From assembly GCA_034670265.1 (NCBI GenBank), contig JAXMNU010000001.1:124001-188000 (forward strand): DNA of 64,000 nt, read 5' to 3'. The stretch comes from Halomarinibacterium sp034670265 (lineage in GTDB: Bacteria; Bacteroidota; Bacteroidia; Flavobacteriales; Flavobacteriaceae). Positions 40,488 through 49,567 of this stretch are shown here, piece after piece. The notes beneath the pieces were generated by a model. It was given only the letters and a program-made list of their open reading frames with translations. It ran no database searches and was not told the origin of the DNA. The translations under genes and the position numbers were made by a program. The first letter of the stretch is position 1, and each line of letters starts with the position of its first letter.

Positions 40488-41666
40488 ATGTCCAGAAAAG
40501 TTGTTATCGTATCCTCCGCTCGAACACCCATAGGTAGTTTTATGGGCAGTCTTTCTTCATTAACTGCTACACAGTTAGGAAGTGCTGCAATTAAAGGTGC
40601 TTTGGAAAAGATAAAACTTGATCCGTCTTTAGTTTCTGAAGTCTATATGGGAAATGTTGTGCAAGCTGGTGTTGGACAAGCACCTGCAAGACAAGCAGCC
40701 TTAGGAGCTGGAATTCCAGATACAGTGCCATGTACTACGGTAAACAAAGTTTGTGCTTCGGGAATGAAAGCGGTAATGCAAGCAGCACAAGCCGTTGCGT
40801 TAGGTGATGCTGATGTGGTTGTTGCTGGGGGTATGGAAAGTATGAGTAACATTCCTCATTATGCATACTTAAGGAATGCTCATAAATTTGGCCCTTCTAC
40901 AATGATAGATGGAATGCAAAAAGATGGATTGGTAGATGCGTATGACCAAAATGCCATGGGAGTATGTGCCGATGCATGTGCTACCGAATATAGTTTCTCT
41001 CGTGAAGACCAAGATGCTTTTGCTATACAATCTTATAAAAGGTCTGCTAAGGCTTGGGAAGAAGGAAAATTCGCCAGTGAAGTAGTTCCAGTTGCTGTTC
41101 CTCAAAGAAAAGGAGACCCTGTAATCGTTTCTGAAGATGAAGAGTTTAAAAATGTTTTTATAGAAAAAATACCTGCGCTTCGCCCTGCTTTTACAAAAGA
41201 TGGCACCGTTACTGCGGCCAATGCATCTACTATTAATGATGGTGCTGGCGCAATGATATTAATGAACGAAGAAAAAGCCAAAGAATTAGGATTACAACCG
41301 GTGGCATATATTAAAAGTTATGCCGATGCCGCTCAAGAACCAAAATGGTTTACTACGGCTCCTGCAAAAGCACTTCCAAAAGCTTTGGCAAAAGCCAACA
41401 TTACAATTGATGACGTTGACTTTTTTGAATTTAATGAAGCTTTTTCAGTTGTTGGGTTAGCTAATATGAAAATATTAGGATTAAATGATTCTAATGTAAA
41501 TGTAAATGGTGGCGCTGTTTCTCTAGGCCATCCGCTAGGTTGTAGTGGTGTTAGAATTCTGATAACCCTCCTAAGTGTTTTAGAACAAAACAATGCTAAA
41601 ATTGGTGCGGCAGCCATCTGTAATGGCGGTGGAGGTGCTTCGGCTATGGTAATTGAAAGAATCTAA
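40488..41666 (+). CDS. Acetyl-CoA C-acetyltransferase (thiolase)
   Basis: This 392 aa, tetramer-type thiolase condenses or cleaves acetyl-CoA and acetoacetyl-CoA. The nucleophile Cys89 is in NKVCASGMKAVM; catalytic His348 is in GHPLGCSG; Cys378 is in CNGGGGAS. The start SRKVVIVSSARTPIGSFMG is canonical. The gene stands alone between a divergent HD protein and an NlpC/P60 gene 20 bases downstream, which may be in the same transcript. It is likely used in fatty acid breakdown or acetoacetate metabolism; which one is not decided. Confidence 0.95.
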   Translation: MSRKVVIVSSARTPIGSFMGSLSSLTATQLGSAAIKGALEKIKLDPSLVSEVYMGNVVQAGVGQAPARQAALGAGIPDTVPCTTVNKVCASGMKAVMQAAQAVALGDADVVVAGGMESMSNIPHYAYLRNAHKFGPSTMIDGMQKDGLVDAYDQNAMGVCADACATEYSFSREDQDAFAIQSYKRSAKAWEEGKFASEVVPVAVPQRKGDPVIVSEDEEFKNVFIEKIPALRPAFTKDGTVTAANASTINDGAGAMILMNEEKAKELGLQPVAYIKSYADAAQEPKWFTTAPAKALPKALAKANITIDDVDFFEFNEAFSVVGLANMKILGLNDSNVNVNGGAVSLGHPLGCSGVRILITLLSVLEQNNAKIGAAAICNGGGGASAMVIERI

Positions 41667-41686
41667 AAAACTTCTACCTCTTCTGA

Positions 41687-42436
41687 ATGAAATACGGCAT
41701 TTGTCCTCTTAGTATTGTTCCCTTACGATTAGAATCTTCCGATAAAAGTGAATTGGTTAGTCAAGTGCTTTATGGTGAAATTTTCAAAGTACTCGAAGTT
41801 CAAAAAAAGTGGAGCAAAATTAGATTGGATTTCGATCAATATGAGGGGTGGATAGATAACAAACAATACCAATTTATTTCTAAAGAAGAATTTGAAGAAC
41901 TGAAAGCCACTACACCAAAATATTCTTCAGATTTAGTAGATTTTGTAGCTACAGATAAAAAACAATTACTTACAACTCCTATTGGCAGTTCTATTCATAA
42001 TGCAACATTCTTAGAACATTCATTTGAAGGAAGGTTTATTTCAGAAACACAACCAAAAAGTCACCTAACAGAAACGGCAATACTTTTTTTAAACAGTCCC
42101 TATTTATGGGGAGGCAAAACGCCTTTTGGGATTGATTGTAGTGGTTTTACCCAAATGGTTTACAAAATCAATGGGTATACCTTGCTACGCGATGCAAGTC
42201 AGCAGGCTACTCAAGGCGAAGCATTAAGTTTTATTGAAGAGAGTGAGCCAGGCGATTTAGCTTTTTTTGATAATAATGAAGGTGATATTGTTCACGTGGG
42301 AATTATCATGAAAGACAATTATATTATCCATTCACACGGCAAAGTAAGAATTGACCGAATAGATCACAGTGGAATATATAATGTCGAAGAAAAAAAGTAT
42401 TCTCATAAACTTCGAGTAATAAAAAAGATTATATAA
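41687..42436 (+). CDS. NlpC/P60 family cell-wall hydrolase with SH3 domain
   Basis: In this 249 aa protein the N-terminal part (about 1-65) is SH3-like (VPLRLESSDKSELVSQVLYG, KWSKIRLDFDQYEGWI). The C-terminal NlpC/P60 domain has catalytic Cys151 (GIDCSGFTQM), His203 (DIVHVGII) and His215 (IIHSHG). These enzymes cut the gamma-D-Glu-diamino-acid bond in peptidoglycan stems. I see no signal peptide, so export is uncertain; it may act on recycled peptides in the cytoplasm like related Bacteroidota enzymes. A strong terminator follows. Confidence 0.92.
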   Translation: MKYGICPLSIVPLRLESSDKSELVSQVLYGEIFKVLEVQKKWSKIRLDFDQYEGWIDNKQYQFISKEEFEELKATTPKYSSDLVDFVATDKKQLLTTPIGSSIHNATFLEHSFEGRFISETQPKSHLTETAILFLNSPYLWGGKTPFGIDCSGFTQMVYKINGYTLLRDASQQATQGEALSFIEESEPGDLAFFDNNEGDIVHVGIIMKDNYIIHSHGKVRIDRIDHSGIYNVEEKKYSHKLRVIKKII

Positions 42437-42438
42437 AA

Positions 42439-42467
42439 AAAGGCTTCAAATATTGAAGCCTTTTTTT
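42439..42467. terminator. Bidirectional terminator between NlpC/P60 and TPR genes
   Basis: The stem AGGCTTCAA / TTGAAGCCT, with a 3-base loop and runs of A and T on both sides, ends both convergent genes. Confidence 0.85.
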
Positions 42468-42484
42468 ATTGAGTTTTGTAAATA

Positions 42485-43753
42485 TTAATTACCCTCCATC
42501 TCAGCAAGTTTTGCTTTAGCAGCTTTATATTTATCATCCATGCCTAACTGGCTATAGAGATTCATTAAGGTTCTAAATACTTCCAAGTTATCTGGAGATG
42601 ACTGTACAGCAGATTCTAAATACGGAAGAGCCTCTCTATACATTTGCTTTCTTTTTTCTTTTAGCTCATCATATTTAAGATTGTCGGCTCTTGAAGTTCC
42701 TAAACTATTCATTTCTTCAACCAATTTTCCTTCATTTTGAAGAATTAAAGCTGCCATATTGATTTGAGCAAAAGAATAATCTGGTTTTAACTCAAGTGCT
42801 TTTAAATAATACTCCTTTGCTTTATCCATTTGCCCTATAGATGCAGAACTTACACCAAGGTTGTAATACAGTTCTGGATTGTTTGGATCTGTTTTAATTA
42901 CTTCGGCCATAATACTATTGTATTTTTCCATATCACCCATTTTGTAGGCAAGATCGGCTTCAGAGCGCATTAGATTAGTGTCATCTGGATTGGCTTCACG
43001 AGCCTTTTTCATAATGGCTAATGCTTTTTCGTTTTCACCCTTGTTCATGTAAATCAATGTAACCTTTTGAAGAATATCTCCTTCTACAGAATTTGTCTTT
43101 CGCTCTGTAGGATTTGTATAATCTGCAAATTTCACCATATTATCTCTTTCTTCCTTGCTTCCAAATGCAACTGGCTCACCTGTCTTAGGATCTGTTGCAG
43201 AATATTCCATGTAAACATTTGTAAAACCTTTACTTAATAAGTCTTCGTAATAAGTTAAGGCAGTATCGAAGTCGCTACCATTTACTGAGTTTCCAGCGGC
43301 ATAATAAAGATATGAAGTATCCTTAGGGCTCACCATATATGCTTGATATAATTTTTCGGAAGCAGTTAAATAGCTTTTTTTGTTTTGATCATCAATAGCA
43401 CTGTTAACAAGTGCCACTCTTAGGTTATCCATCCCTAATGTAAGTCTCTCACTCATCTTTCCATCACTATTAAGCTCGTTAGCTTTTTTAAATGCTTCCC
43501 CTGCCTCCTTCATTTTGGCAAAATTAGAAGAACCTGCCATTGCTAAAGTAGCTTCTCCTAAAAGAGTGTAGTATTGTGCTTTTAACTCATTATCTGCAGC
43601 TCCAAGCATTGGTTCTGCTTCTTTTAAATAAGTTATTGCTTCAGAATATTTTAAAGAAGAAACAGCTTTATCTGCTTTTTTTATTTCCTTCTTTTGGGCA
43701 AAAGTATAAGCAGTAACCAACATTAGTACTGCCAAGATTAATTGTTTTTTCAT
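42485..43753 (-). CDS. Tetratricopeptide repeat protein, exported
   Basis: This 422 aa protein has a signal peptide (MKKQLILAVLMLVTAYTFAQ). The mature part is a helical array with TPR consensus features, for example YLKEAEPMLGAADNELKAQY, YYNLGVSSASIGQMDKAKEY and YLKALELKPDYSFAQINMAA. It ends in an acidic tail region. It probably acts as a periplasmic scaffold; no specific partner can be named. It lies 14 bases after gyrA on the same strand, so it may be co-transcribed. Confidence 0.88.
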   Translation of the reverse strand: MKKQLILAVLMLVTAYTFAQKKEIKKADKAVSSLKYSEAITYLKEAEPMLGAADNELKAQYYTLLGEATLAMAGSSNFAKMKEAGEAFKKANELNSDGKMSERLTLGMDNLRVALVNSAIDDQNKKSYLTASEKLYQAYMVSPKDTSYLYYAAGNSVNGSDFDTALTYYEDLLSKGFTNVYMEYSATDPKTGEPVAFGSKEERDNMVKFADYTNPTERKTNSVEGDILQKVTLIYMNKGENEKALAIMKKAREANPDDTNLMRSEADLAYKMGDMEKYNSIMAEVIKTDPNNPELYYNLGVSSASIGQMDKAKEYYLKALELKPDYSFAQINMAALILQNEGKLVEEMNSLGTSRADNLKYDELKEKRKQMYREALPYLESAVQSSPDNLEVFRTLMNLYSQLGMDDKYKAAKAKLAEMEGN

Positions 43754-43767
43754 TATAAAAAATTTAA

Positions 43768-46320
43768 TTATTCGTTGTTTTCGGTTTGTTCATCGGTAGT
43801 ATCAATAGGTGTGCCGTTTTCATTTTCAACACCTTCATCTGTTTCATCTACATCGTCTTCATCATGCATTACTTTGGCAACAGCTGCAATAGAATCTTCA
43901 CCCCTCACTTTAATTAATCGTACTCCTTGAGTAGCTCTTCCCATTACCCGTAGATCTTCAACTGCCATTCTAATAGCAATCCCAGATTTATTAATAATCA
44001 TTAAATCATCTGTATCTATTACGCTTTTTATGGCTACTAAATTACCTGTTTTTTCGGTAATTGAAATAGTTTTTACACCTTTTCCACCACGATTTGTAAT
44101 TCTATATACTGCTTCACCATCCTCAGGGTCATCTATGTAGGTACGTTTTCCATACCCATTCTCTGAAACTACCAACACGGTTTCCTCTTGAGGATTATCT
44201 ATTGTTACCATTCCAATAACTTCATCTTTATCATTGGCGAGGGTAATACCACGAACACCTGAGGCATTTCTACCCATAGGTCTTGTCTTAGCTTCCTCAA
44301 AACGGATGGCTTTTCCTGAACGCAATGCCAACATTACTTGACTGTCGCCCGTAGTAAGTTTTGCTTCTAAAAGCTCATCGTCTTCTCTAATAGTAATTGC
44401 ATTAATTCCATTGGTACGAGGTCTTGAGTATTGTTCAAGAGGTGTTTTCTTTACCTGTCCTTGTTTGGTTGCCATAATTACATAATGACTATTAATGTAA
44501 TCTTCGTCTTTTAAATCCTGAGTACATATAAAGGCTTTCACTTTATCATCTTGCTCTATATTTATAAGGTTTTGAATAGCACGTCCTTTGGATGTTTTAC
44601 TTCCTTCGGGGATTTCAAAAACACGCATCCAGAAACATTTTCCTTTTTGTGTAAAGAATAACATATACTGATGATTAGTTCCTACAAAAAGATGCTCTAA
44701 GAAATCTTCATTTCGAGTAGCAGACGCTTTTTGACCAACTCCTCCTCTATTTTGGGTTTTATATTCGGTAAGTGAAGTTCTTTTAATATATCCAGCATGT
44801 GAAATAGTAATAACCACTTTTTCATCTGCAATTAAATCGGTAATACTAACATCACCTCCGGCATATTCTATTACTGAACGACGCTCATCACCAAACTTTT
44901 CTTTAATTTCAAAAAGTTCTTCTTTTATAATTTCCATTCTACGCTCTTTTTTAGCAAGAATGTCTTTATAATCTTCAATCGTTTTCATTAACTCTTCATA
45001 CTCAGTACGAAGTTTATCCTGCTCAAGACCCGTTAATTGACGCAAACGCATTTCTACAATAGCCTTCGCTTGTATTTCTGAAAGCTCGAATGCTTTTATT
45101 AAAGCTTCTCTAGCTTCATCTGCATTTGCCGAGGCGCGAATTAATCTGATGACCTCATCAATATTATCTGAAGCAATAATTAATCCTTCAAGAATATGAG
45201 CACGTTCTTCAGCTTTACGTAATAAATATTCGGTTCTTCTTGTGACTACTTCATGACGGTGTTCAACAAAATAGTGAATCAATTGTTTAAGATTCAACAT
45301 TTGTGGTCGCCCTTTTACTAAAGCAATATTATTGACACTAAAACTAGACTGTAGCGCTGTATATTTATACAGCATATTAAGTACTATATTAGGAATGGCA
45401 TCTCTTTTAAGAATATACACGATGCGCATTCCGTTTCTATCAGACTCATCCCGGATATTGGATATGCCTTCAATTTTTTTATCGTTTACTAAGTCGGCAG
45501 TTTTCTTAATCATATCTGCCTTATTCACTTGGTATGGAATTTCAGTAACAATGATACATTCTCTACCATCTACTTCTTCAAAACCAGCCTTAGCCCGCAT
45601 GACAATTCTTCCGCGACCAGTATGAAACGCATCTCGAACTCCTTCGTATCCATAAATGACACCTCCTGTTGGAAAATCGGGTGCTTTTACATGCTGCATC
45701 AATCCGTCAATATCGATGTCATTATCATCGATATAAGCAATGGTTCCGTCGATTACTTCAGATAAGTTGTGAGGGGGCATATTGGTAGCCATACCCACAG
45801 CAATTCCAGAGGCACCATTAATTAAAAGTCCAGGGACTTTGGTAGGTAATACTGTTGGTTCTTGCAACGTATCATCGAAATTGAGTTGGTGGTCTACCGT
45901 CTCTTTATCAATATCGGCAAGCATTTCTTCCGAAATTTTCTGCATTCTTGCTTCGGTATAACGCATTGCTGCAGGACTATCTCCATCAATAGACCCAAAG
46001 TTTCCTTGTCCATCGACCAACATATATCGCAAACTCCATTCTTGAGCCATACGCACCATGGCATCATACACAGAGGTATCCCCATGAGGGTGATATTTAC
46101 CTAAAACTTCTCCCACAATTCTTGCGGATTTTTTATGTGCAGTGTTTGCTCTAACTCCCAATTCATGCATCCCGAAGAGAACTCTTCGGTGGACGGGTTT
46201 CATGCCATCTCTAACATCTGGTAGTGCACGTGACACAATGACCGACATCGAATAATCGATGTACGCCGATTTCATTTCATCTTCAATATTAATCGGGATT
46301 AATTTTTCGCCTTCAGCCAT
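43768..46320 (-). CDS. gyrA: DNA gyrase subunit A
   Basis: This 850 aa subunit cuts and rejoins DNA and forms the gyrase tetramer with GyrB. The active tyrosine is Tyr121 (AAMRYTEARM). The quinolone region reads KYHPHGDTSVYDAMVRM: Thr82 and Ser83 align with E. coli Ser83 and Ala84, and Asp86 with Asp87. The C-terminal beta-pinwheel follows, with repeated strand motifs, and the protein ends in an acidic tail (DDVDETDEGVENENG). The start is divergent from clpC across a 260-base gap. A -7-like TATATTG precedes it. Confidence 0.97.
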   Translation of the reverse strand: MAEGEKLIPINIEDEMKSAYIDYSMSVIVSRALPDVRDGMKPVHRRVLFGMHELGVRANTAHKKSARIVGEVLGKYHPHGDTSVYDAMVRMAQEWSLRYMLVDGQGNFGSIDGDSPAAMRYTEARMQKISEEMLADIDKETVDHQLNFDDTLQEPTVLPTKVPGLLINGASGIAVGMATNMPPHNLSEVIDGTIAYIDDNDIDIDGLMQHVKAPDFPTGGVIYGYEGVRDAFHTGRGRIVMRAKAGFEEVDGRECIIVTEIPYQVNKADMIKKTADLVNDKKIEGISNIRDESDRNGMRIVYILKRDAIPNIVLNMLYKYTALQSSFSVNNIALVKGRPQMLNLKQLIHYFVEHRHEVVTRRTEYLLRKAEERAHILEGLIIASDNIDEVIRLIRASANADEAREALIKAFELSEIQAKAIVEMRLRQLTGLEQDKLRTEYEELMKTIEDYKDILAKKERRMEIIKEELFEIKEKFGDERRSVIEYAGGDVSITDLIADEKVVITISHAGYIKRTSLTEYKTQNRGGVGQKASATRNEDFLEHLFVGTNHQYMLFFTQKGKCFWMRVFEIPEGSKTSKGRAIQNLINIEQDDKVKAFICTQDLKDEDYINSHYVIMATKQGQVKKTPLEQYSRPRTNGINAITIREDDELLEAKLTTGDSQVMLALRSGKAIRFEEAKTRPMGRNASGVRGITLANDKDEVIGMVTIDNPQEETVLVVSENGYGKRTYIDDPEDGEAVYRITNRGGKGVKTISITEKTGNLVAIKSVIDTDDLMIINKSGIAIRMAVEDLRVMGRATQGVRLIKVRGEDSIAAVAKVMHDEDDVDETDEGVENENGTPIDTTDEQTENNE

Positions 46321-46435
46321 AAGTATTTATCTATAATTTTAGAGGATTAAACTAAGTGAGCAATATACAGCATTTTGTAGGTTTAATAAGGTCTTTTGAA
46401 GTGTAAAATTCACATTTTTATTAACAAATTTTGGC

Positions 46436-46466
46436 TTGCAAACCGTTAATAACTATCGTACTTTAG
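46436..46466 (+). promoter_or_regulatory. clpC promoter
   Basis: TTG at 46436-46438 and TACTTTAG at 46459-46466 are 20 bases apart, matching the Bacteroidota -33/-7 arrangement except for one base of the -7 box. The start codon of clpC is 114 bases downstream, leaving a long 5' leader. Confidence 0.5.
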
Positions 46467-46580
46467 CCTTTGATATTTACGCAATTTTGTTTCCTTTTAC
46501 TTATGCTTTTTCAATAAGGCACAAATTTTGCCGTTATCATACTTTATTTTTAATAAATTTATACCGAAGGACCCCAGTTT

Positions 46581-49136
46581 ATGGATGATAATTTTTCACC
46601 AAGAGTAAAAGACGTAATTGCTTATAGCAAGGAAGAAGCCTTGCGTTTAGGTCACGATTTTATTGGTACAGAGCACTTAATGCTAGGACTTTTAAGAGAT
46701 GGTAATGGAAAAGCAGTGACCATTCTCAATGCGCTTGACGTAGATTTAAATCATCTACGTAGAAAAGTTGAAATCTTAAGTCCTGCAAATCCAAATGCAG
46801 CCAATACTGCAAATGATAAAAAAAACTTACACCTTACACGACAAGCAGAACGTGCTTTAAAAACTACTTTTTTAGAAGCAAAGCTTTTTCAAAGTAATTC
46901 AATTAATACGGCACATTTATTATTGTGTATTTTAAGAAATGAAAATGACCCTACTACAAAATTACTTCAGAAAATGAAAGTTGATTATGATGGGGTGAAA
47001 GACCAATTTAAATCTATGATAACAGAAGATAAAGATTATATAGAACCTGCGGCTTCAGAATTCTCTAATGAGGATGATGACAATACACCTTCAGATGGTG
47101 ATAAAGAAAATTTATTTGCAAGTTCATCAGGTACAAAAGGAAATAAAAAGTCTAAAACACCCGTTTTAGATAACTTTGGAAGAGATTTAACCGCACTTGC
47201 CGAAGAAGGGAAACTTGACCCTGTGGTCGGTAGAGAAAATGAAATACAGCGTGTCTCACAAATTTTAAGCCGAAGAAAGAAAAACAACCCATTACTTATT
47301 GGTGAACCTGGCGTTGGGAAATCTGCTATTGCAGAAGGGTTGGCTTTACGAATCATTCAAAGAAAAGTTTCTAGAATTCTATACGATAAGCGTGTTGTAA
47401 CACTGGATCTTGCCAGTTTAGTAGCAGGAACAAAATATCGCGGACAGTTTGAAGAGAGAATGAAAGCTGTTATGAATGAGCTTGAAAAGAATGACGACAT
47501 CATTCTGTTTATAGATGAAATACACACTATCGTTGGTGCTGGAGGAGCAACTGGCTCTTTGGATGCTTCAAATATGTTTAAACCAGCGCTCGCAAGAGGT
47601 GAAATTCAATGTATTGGTGCTACTACCTTAGATGAATACAGACAGTATATTGAAAAGGACGGAGCTTTAGAGCGACGTTTTCAGAAGGTATTAGTAGAGC
47701 CTACTTCAGTAGAGGAAACTATTGAAATCCTTCAGAATATAAAAGACAAATACGAATCTCACCACAACGTAACGTATACAGATGATGCTTTAATAGCTTG
47801 TGTGAAGTTGACTAACAGATATATGACCGAGCGTTTTTTACCAGACAAAGCTATTGATGCTTTAGATGAAGCTGGTTCTCGGGTGCATATTACAAATATT
47901 CACGTTCCAGATAAAATTCTGGAAATAGAAGCTAAACTTGAGGAAGTTAGAGAGGAGAAAAACTCAGTTGTCAAAAAACAAAAATATGAAGAGGCTGCGA
48001 AGCTAAGAGATGACGAAAAAAATCTTGAAAAAGAACTTATAAATGCACAAGAGGCTTGGGAAACCGAATCTAAACTACACCGTGAAAAAGTAGATGAAGA
48101 AAATGTAGCCGAAGTGGTTTCCATGATGACGGGCATTCCCGTTAATAGAATTGCCCAAACTGAAAGTACAAAGCTCGCCGCTCTACCCGACCGAATTAAA
48201 GGAAAGGTGATTGGGCAAGATGAAGCGGTTTCTAAAGTAGTGAAGGCAATTCAACGTAATAGAGCTGGATTAAAAGACCCTAATAAACCTATTGGTTCTT
48301 TTATTTTCTTAGGTCAAACAGGAGTTGGTAAAACTCAACTAGCAAAAGTATTAGCACGTGAACTTTTTGATAGCGACAATGCCCTTATACGTATCGATAT
48401 GAGTGAATACATGGAAAAATTTGCCGTATCTAGACTTGTGGGTGCACCGCCAGGATATGTAGGGTATGAAGAAGGAGGTCAATTAACCGAAAAAATTAGA
48501 AGAAAGCCTTATGCTGTAGTGCTACTTGATGAAATTGAAAAAGCACATCCAGATGTGTTCAACATGTTACTACAAGTACTTGATGATGGCTATTTAACAG
48601 ATAGTTTGGGTAGAAAAATTGATTTCAGAAATACAATTATTATCATGACCTCCAATATTGGGGCACGAAAACTTCAAGACTTTGGACAAGGTGTTGGTTT
48701 TGGAACAGCTGCAAAAGCTAGTCAGGTAGACTCTAATGCAAAAAGCGTTATTGAAAATGCATTAAAGAAAACCTTTGCTCCAGAGTTTTTAAACCGAGTG
48801 GATGATGTCATGGTCTTTAATCCACTTGAAAGAGAGCATATTCATAAAATTATTGATATTGAATTAAATCAGTTATTTGCAAGAATACTTGATTTAGGAT
48901 ACACTTTGGAGCTTACAGATAAGGCTAAAGATTATATAGCAAATAAAGGCTTTGACAAGGATTACGGGGCTAGACCACTTAAAAGAGCCATTCAAAAATA
49001 CATTGAGGATGCACTTGCAGAAGAAATTATCAACGCCACTTTAAAAGAGGGTGATACGATAAAAATGGATCTCGATGAAAAAAAGGACGAATTGACGATA
49101 AAGATTAAAAAACAAAAAAAGGCTACGGAATCGTAG
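46581..49136 (+). CDS. clpC: ClpC ATP-dependent protease ATP-binding subunit
   Basis: This 851 aa Hsp100 unfoldase feeds proteins to ClpP. It has two N-terminal Clp-N repeats (HLMLGLLRDGNGKAVTI, HLLLCILRNENDPTTKL), a first AAA+ module with Walker A GEPGVGKS (about 241), a UVR-containing middle domain (about 453: LEEVREEKNSVVKKQKYEEA), a second AAA+ module with GQTGVGKTQLAKVLARELFD (about 578), and a C-terminal D2 small domain. Its full length and order are canonical. A hairpin (GCTACG / CGTAGC) with a T run follows its TAG stop, overlapping it. Confidence 0.96.
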   Translation: MDDNFSPRVKDVIAYSKEEALRLGHDFIGTEHLMLGLLRDGNGKAVTILNALDVDLNHLRRKVEILSPANPNAANTANDKKNLHLTRQAERALKTTFLEAKLFQSNSINTAHLLLCILRNENDPTTKLLQKMKVDYDGVKDQFKSMITEDKDYIEPAASEFSNEDDDNTPSDGDKENLFASSSGTKGNKKSKTPVLDNFGRDLTALAEEGKLDPVVGRENEIQRVSQILSRRKKNNPLLIGEPGVGKSAIAEGLALRIIQRKVSRILYDKRVVTLDLASLVAGTKYRGQFEERMKAVMNELEKNDDIILFIDEIHTIVGAGGATGSLDASNMFKPALARGEIQCIGATTLDEYRQYIEKDGALERRFQKVLVEPTSVEETIEILQNIKDKYESHHNVTYTDDALIACVKLTNRYMTERFLPDKAIDALDEAGSRVHITNIHVPDKILEIEAKLEEVREEKNSVVKKQKYEEAAKLRDDEKNLEKELINAQEAWETESKLHREKVDEENVAEVVSMMTGIPVNRIAQTESTKLAALPDRIKGKVIGQDEAVSKVVKAIQRNRAGLKDPNKPIGSFIFLGQTGVGKTQLAKVLARELFDSDNALIRIDMSEYMEKFAVSRLVGAPPGYVGYEEGGQLTEKIRRKPYAVVLLDEIEKAHPDVFNMLLQVLDDGYLTDSLGRKIDFRNTIIIMTSNIGARKLQDFGQGVGFGTAAKASQVDSNAKSVIENALKKTFAPEFLNRVDDVMVFNPLEREHIHKIIDIELNQLFARILDLGYTLELTDKAKDYIANKGFDKDYGARPLKRAIQKYIEDALAEEIINATLKEGDTIKMDLDEKKDELTIKIKKQKKATES

Positions 49137-49145
49137 CTTTTTTTT
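49121..49145 (+). terminator. clpC terminator
   Basis: The hairpin GCTACG GAAT CGTAGC followed by a run of T overlaps the clpC stop codon. Confidence 0.7.
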
Positions 49146-49187
49146 TGTGTTTACTTTTCATATCTTTAAAAGTAAACAAATGTCATT

Positions 49188-49556
49188 TTGAAAAAGCAAT
49201 ATCATCTAAAATTTGGAGAGGTTCAAATTTATGACTTCTATGTTAAAGCAATTATTGCCGAAGGAATAGTTGTTGATAAAGAAAAAAGTGATGCCATTAT
49301 TGGATATGCAAAAAAGCATTTTCCAATTGAACCCTTTGGGTATATAACTCACCGCATTCACTCCTATTCAGTTGATCCATCTGTTTATAAAGATGTTGCA
49401 GAAATAGATAACTTAGTTGGTTTTGCAATTGTTTCAAAAAATACAGAACGATTAAAAAACTCAGATTTTGAAGGGTTTTTCATAAAAAAACCTTCAAAAG
49501 CTTTTAAGGAATTAAACGATGCAATAATTTGGATTAAGAACCTTATTGATAACTAA
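49188..49556 (+). CDS. Unknown 122 aa protein, TTG start
   Basis: The frame opens at TTG 49188 (MKKQYHLKFGEVQIYDFYVK); no ATG is available in a similar place. The product has alternating strands and helices (GIVVDKEKSDAIIGYAKKHF, DNLVGFAIVSKNTERLKNSD, SKAFKELNDAIIWIKNLI), reminiscent of STAS/SpoIIAA-like folds, but I would not name the family. There is no signal peptide. It lies just after the clpC terminator and converges with hutH. Confidence 0.65.
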   Translation: MKKQYHLKFGEVQIYDFYVKAIIAEGIVVDKEKSDAIIGYAKKHFPIEPFGYITHRIHSYSVDPSVYKDVAEIDNLVGFAIVSKNTERLKNSDFEGFFIKKPSKAFKELNDAIIWIKNLIDN

Positions 49557-49567
49557 ATTATTCCTAA

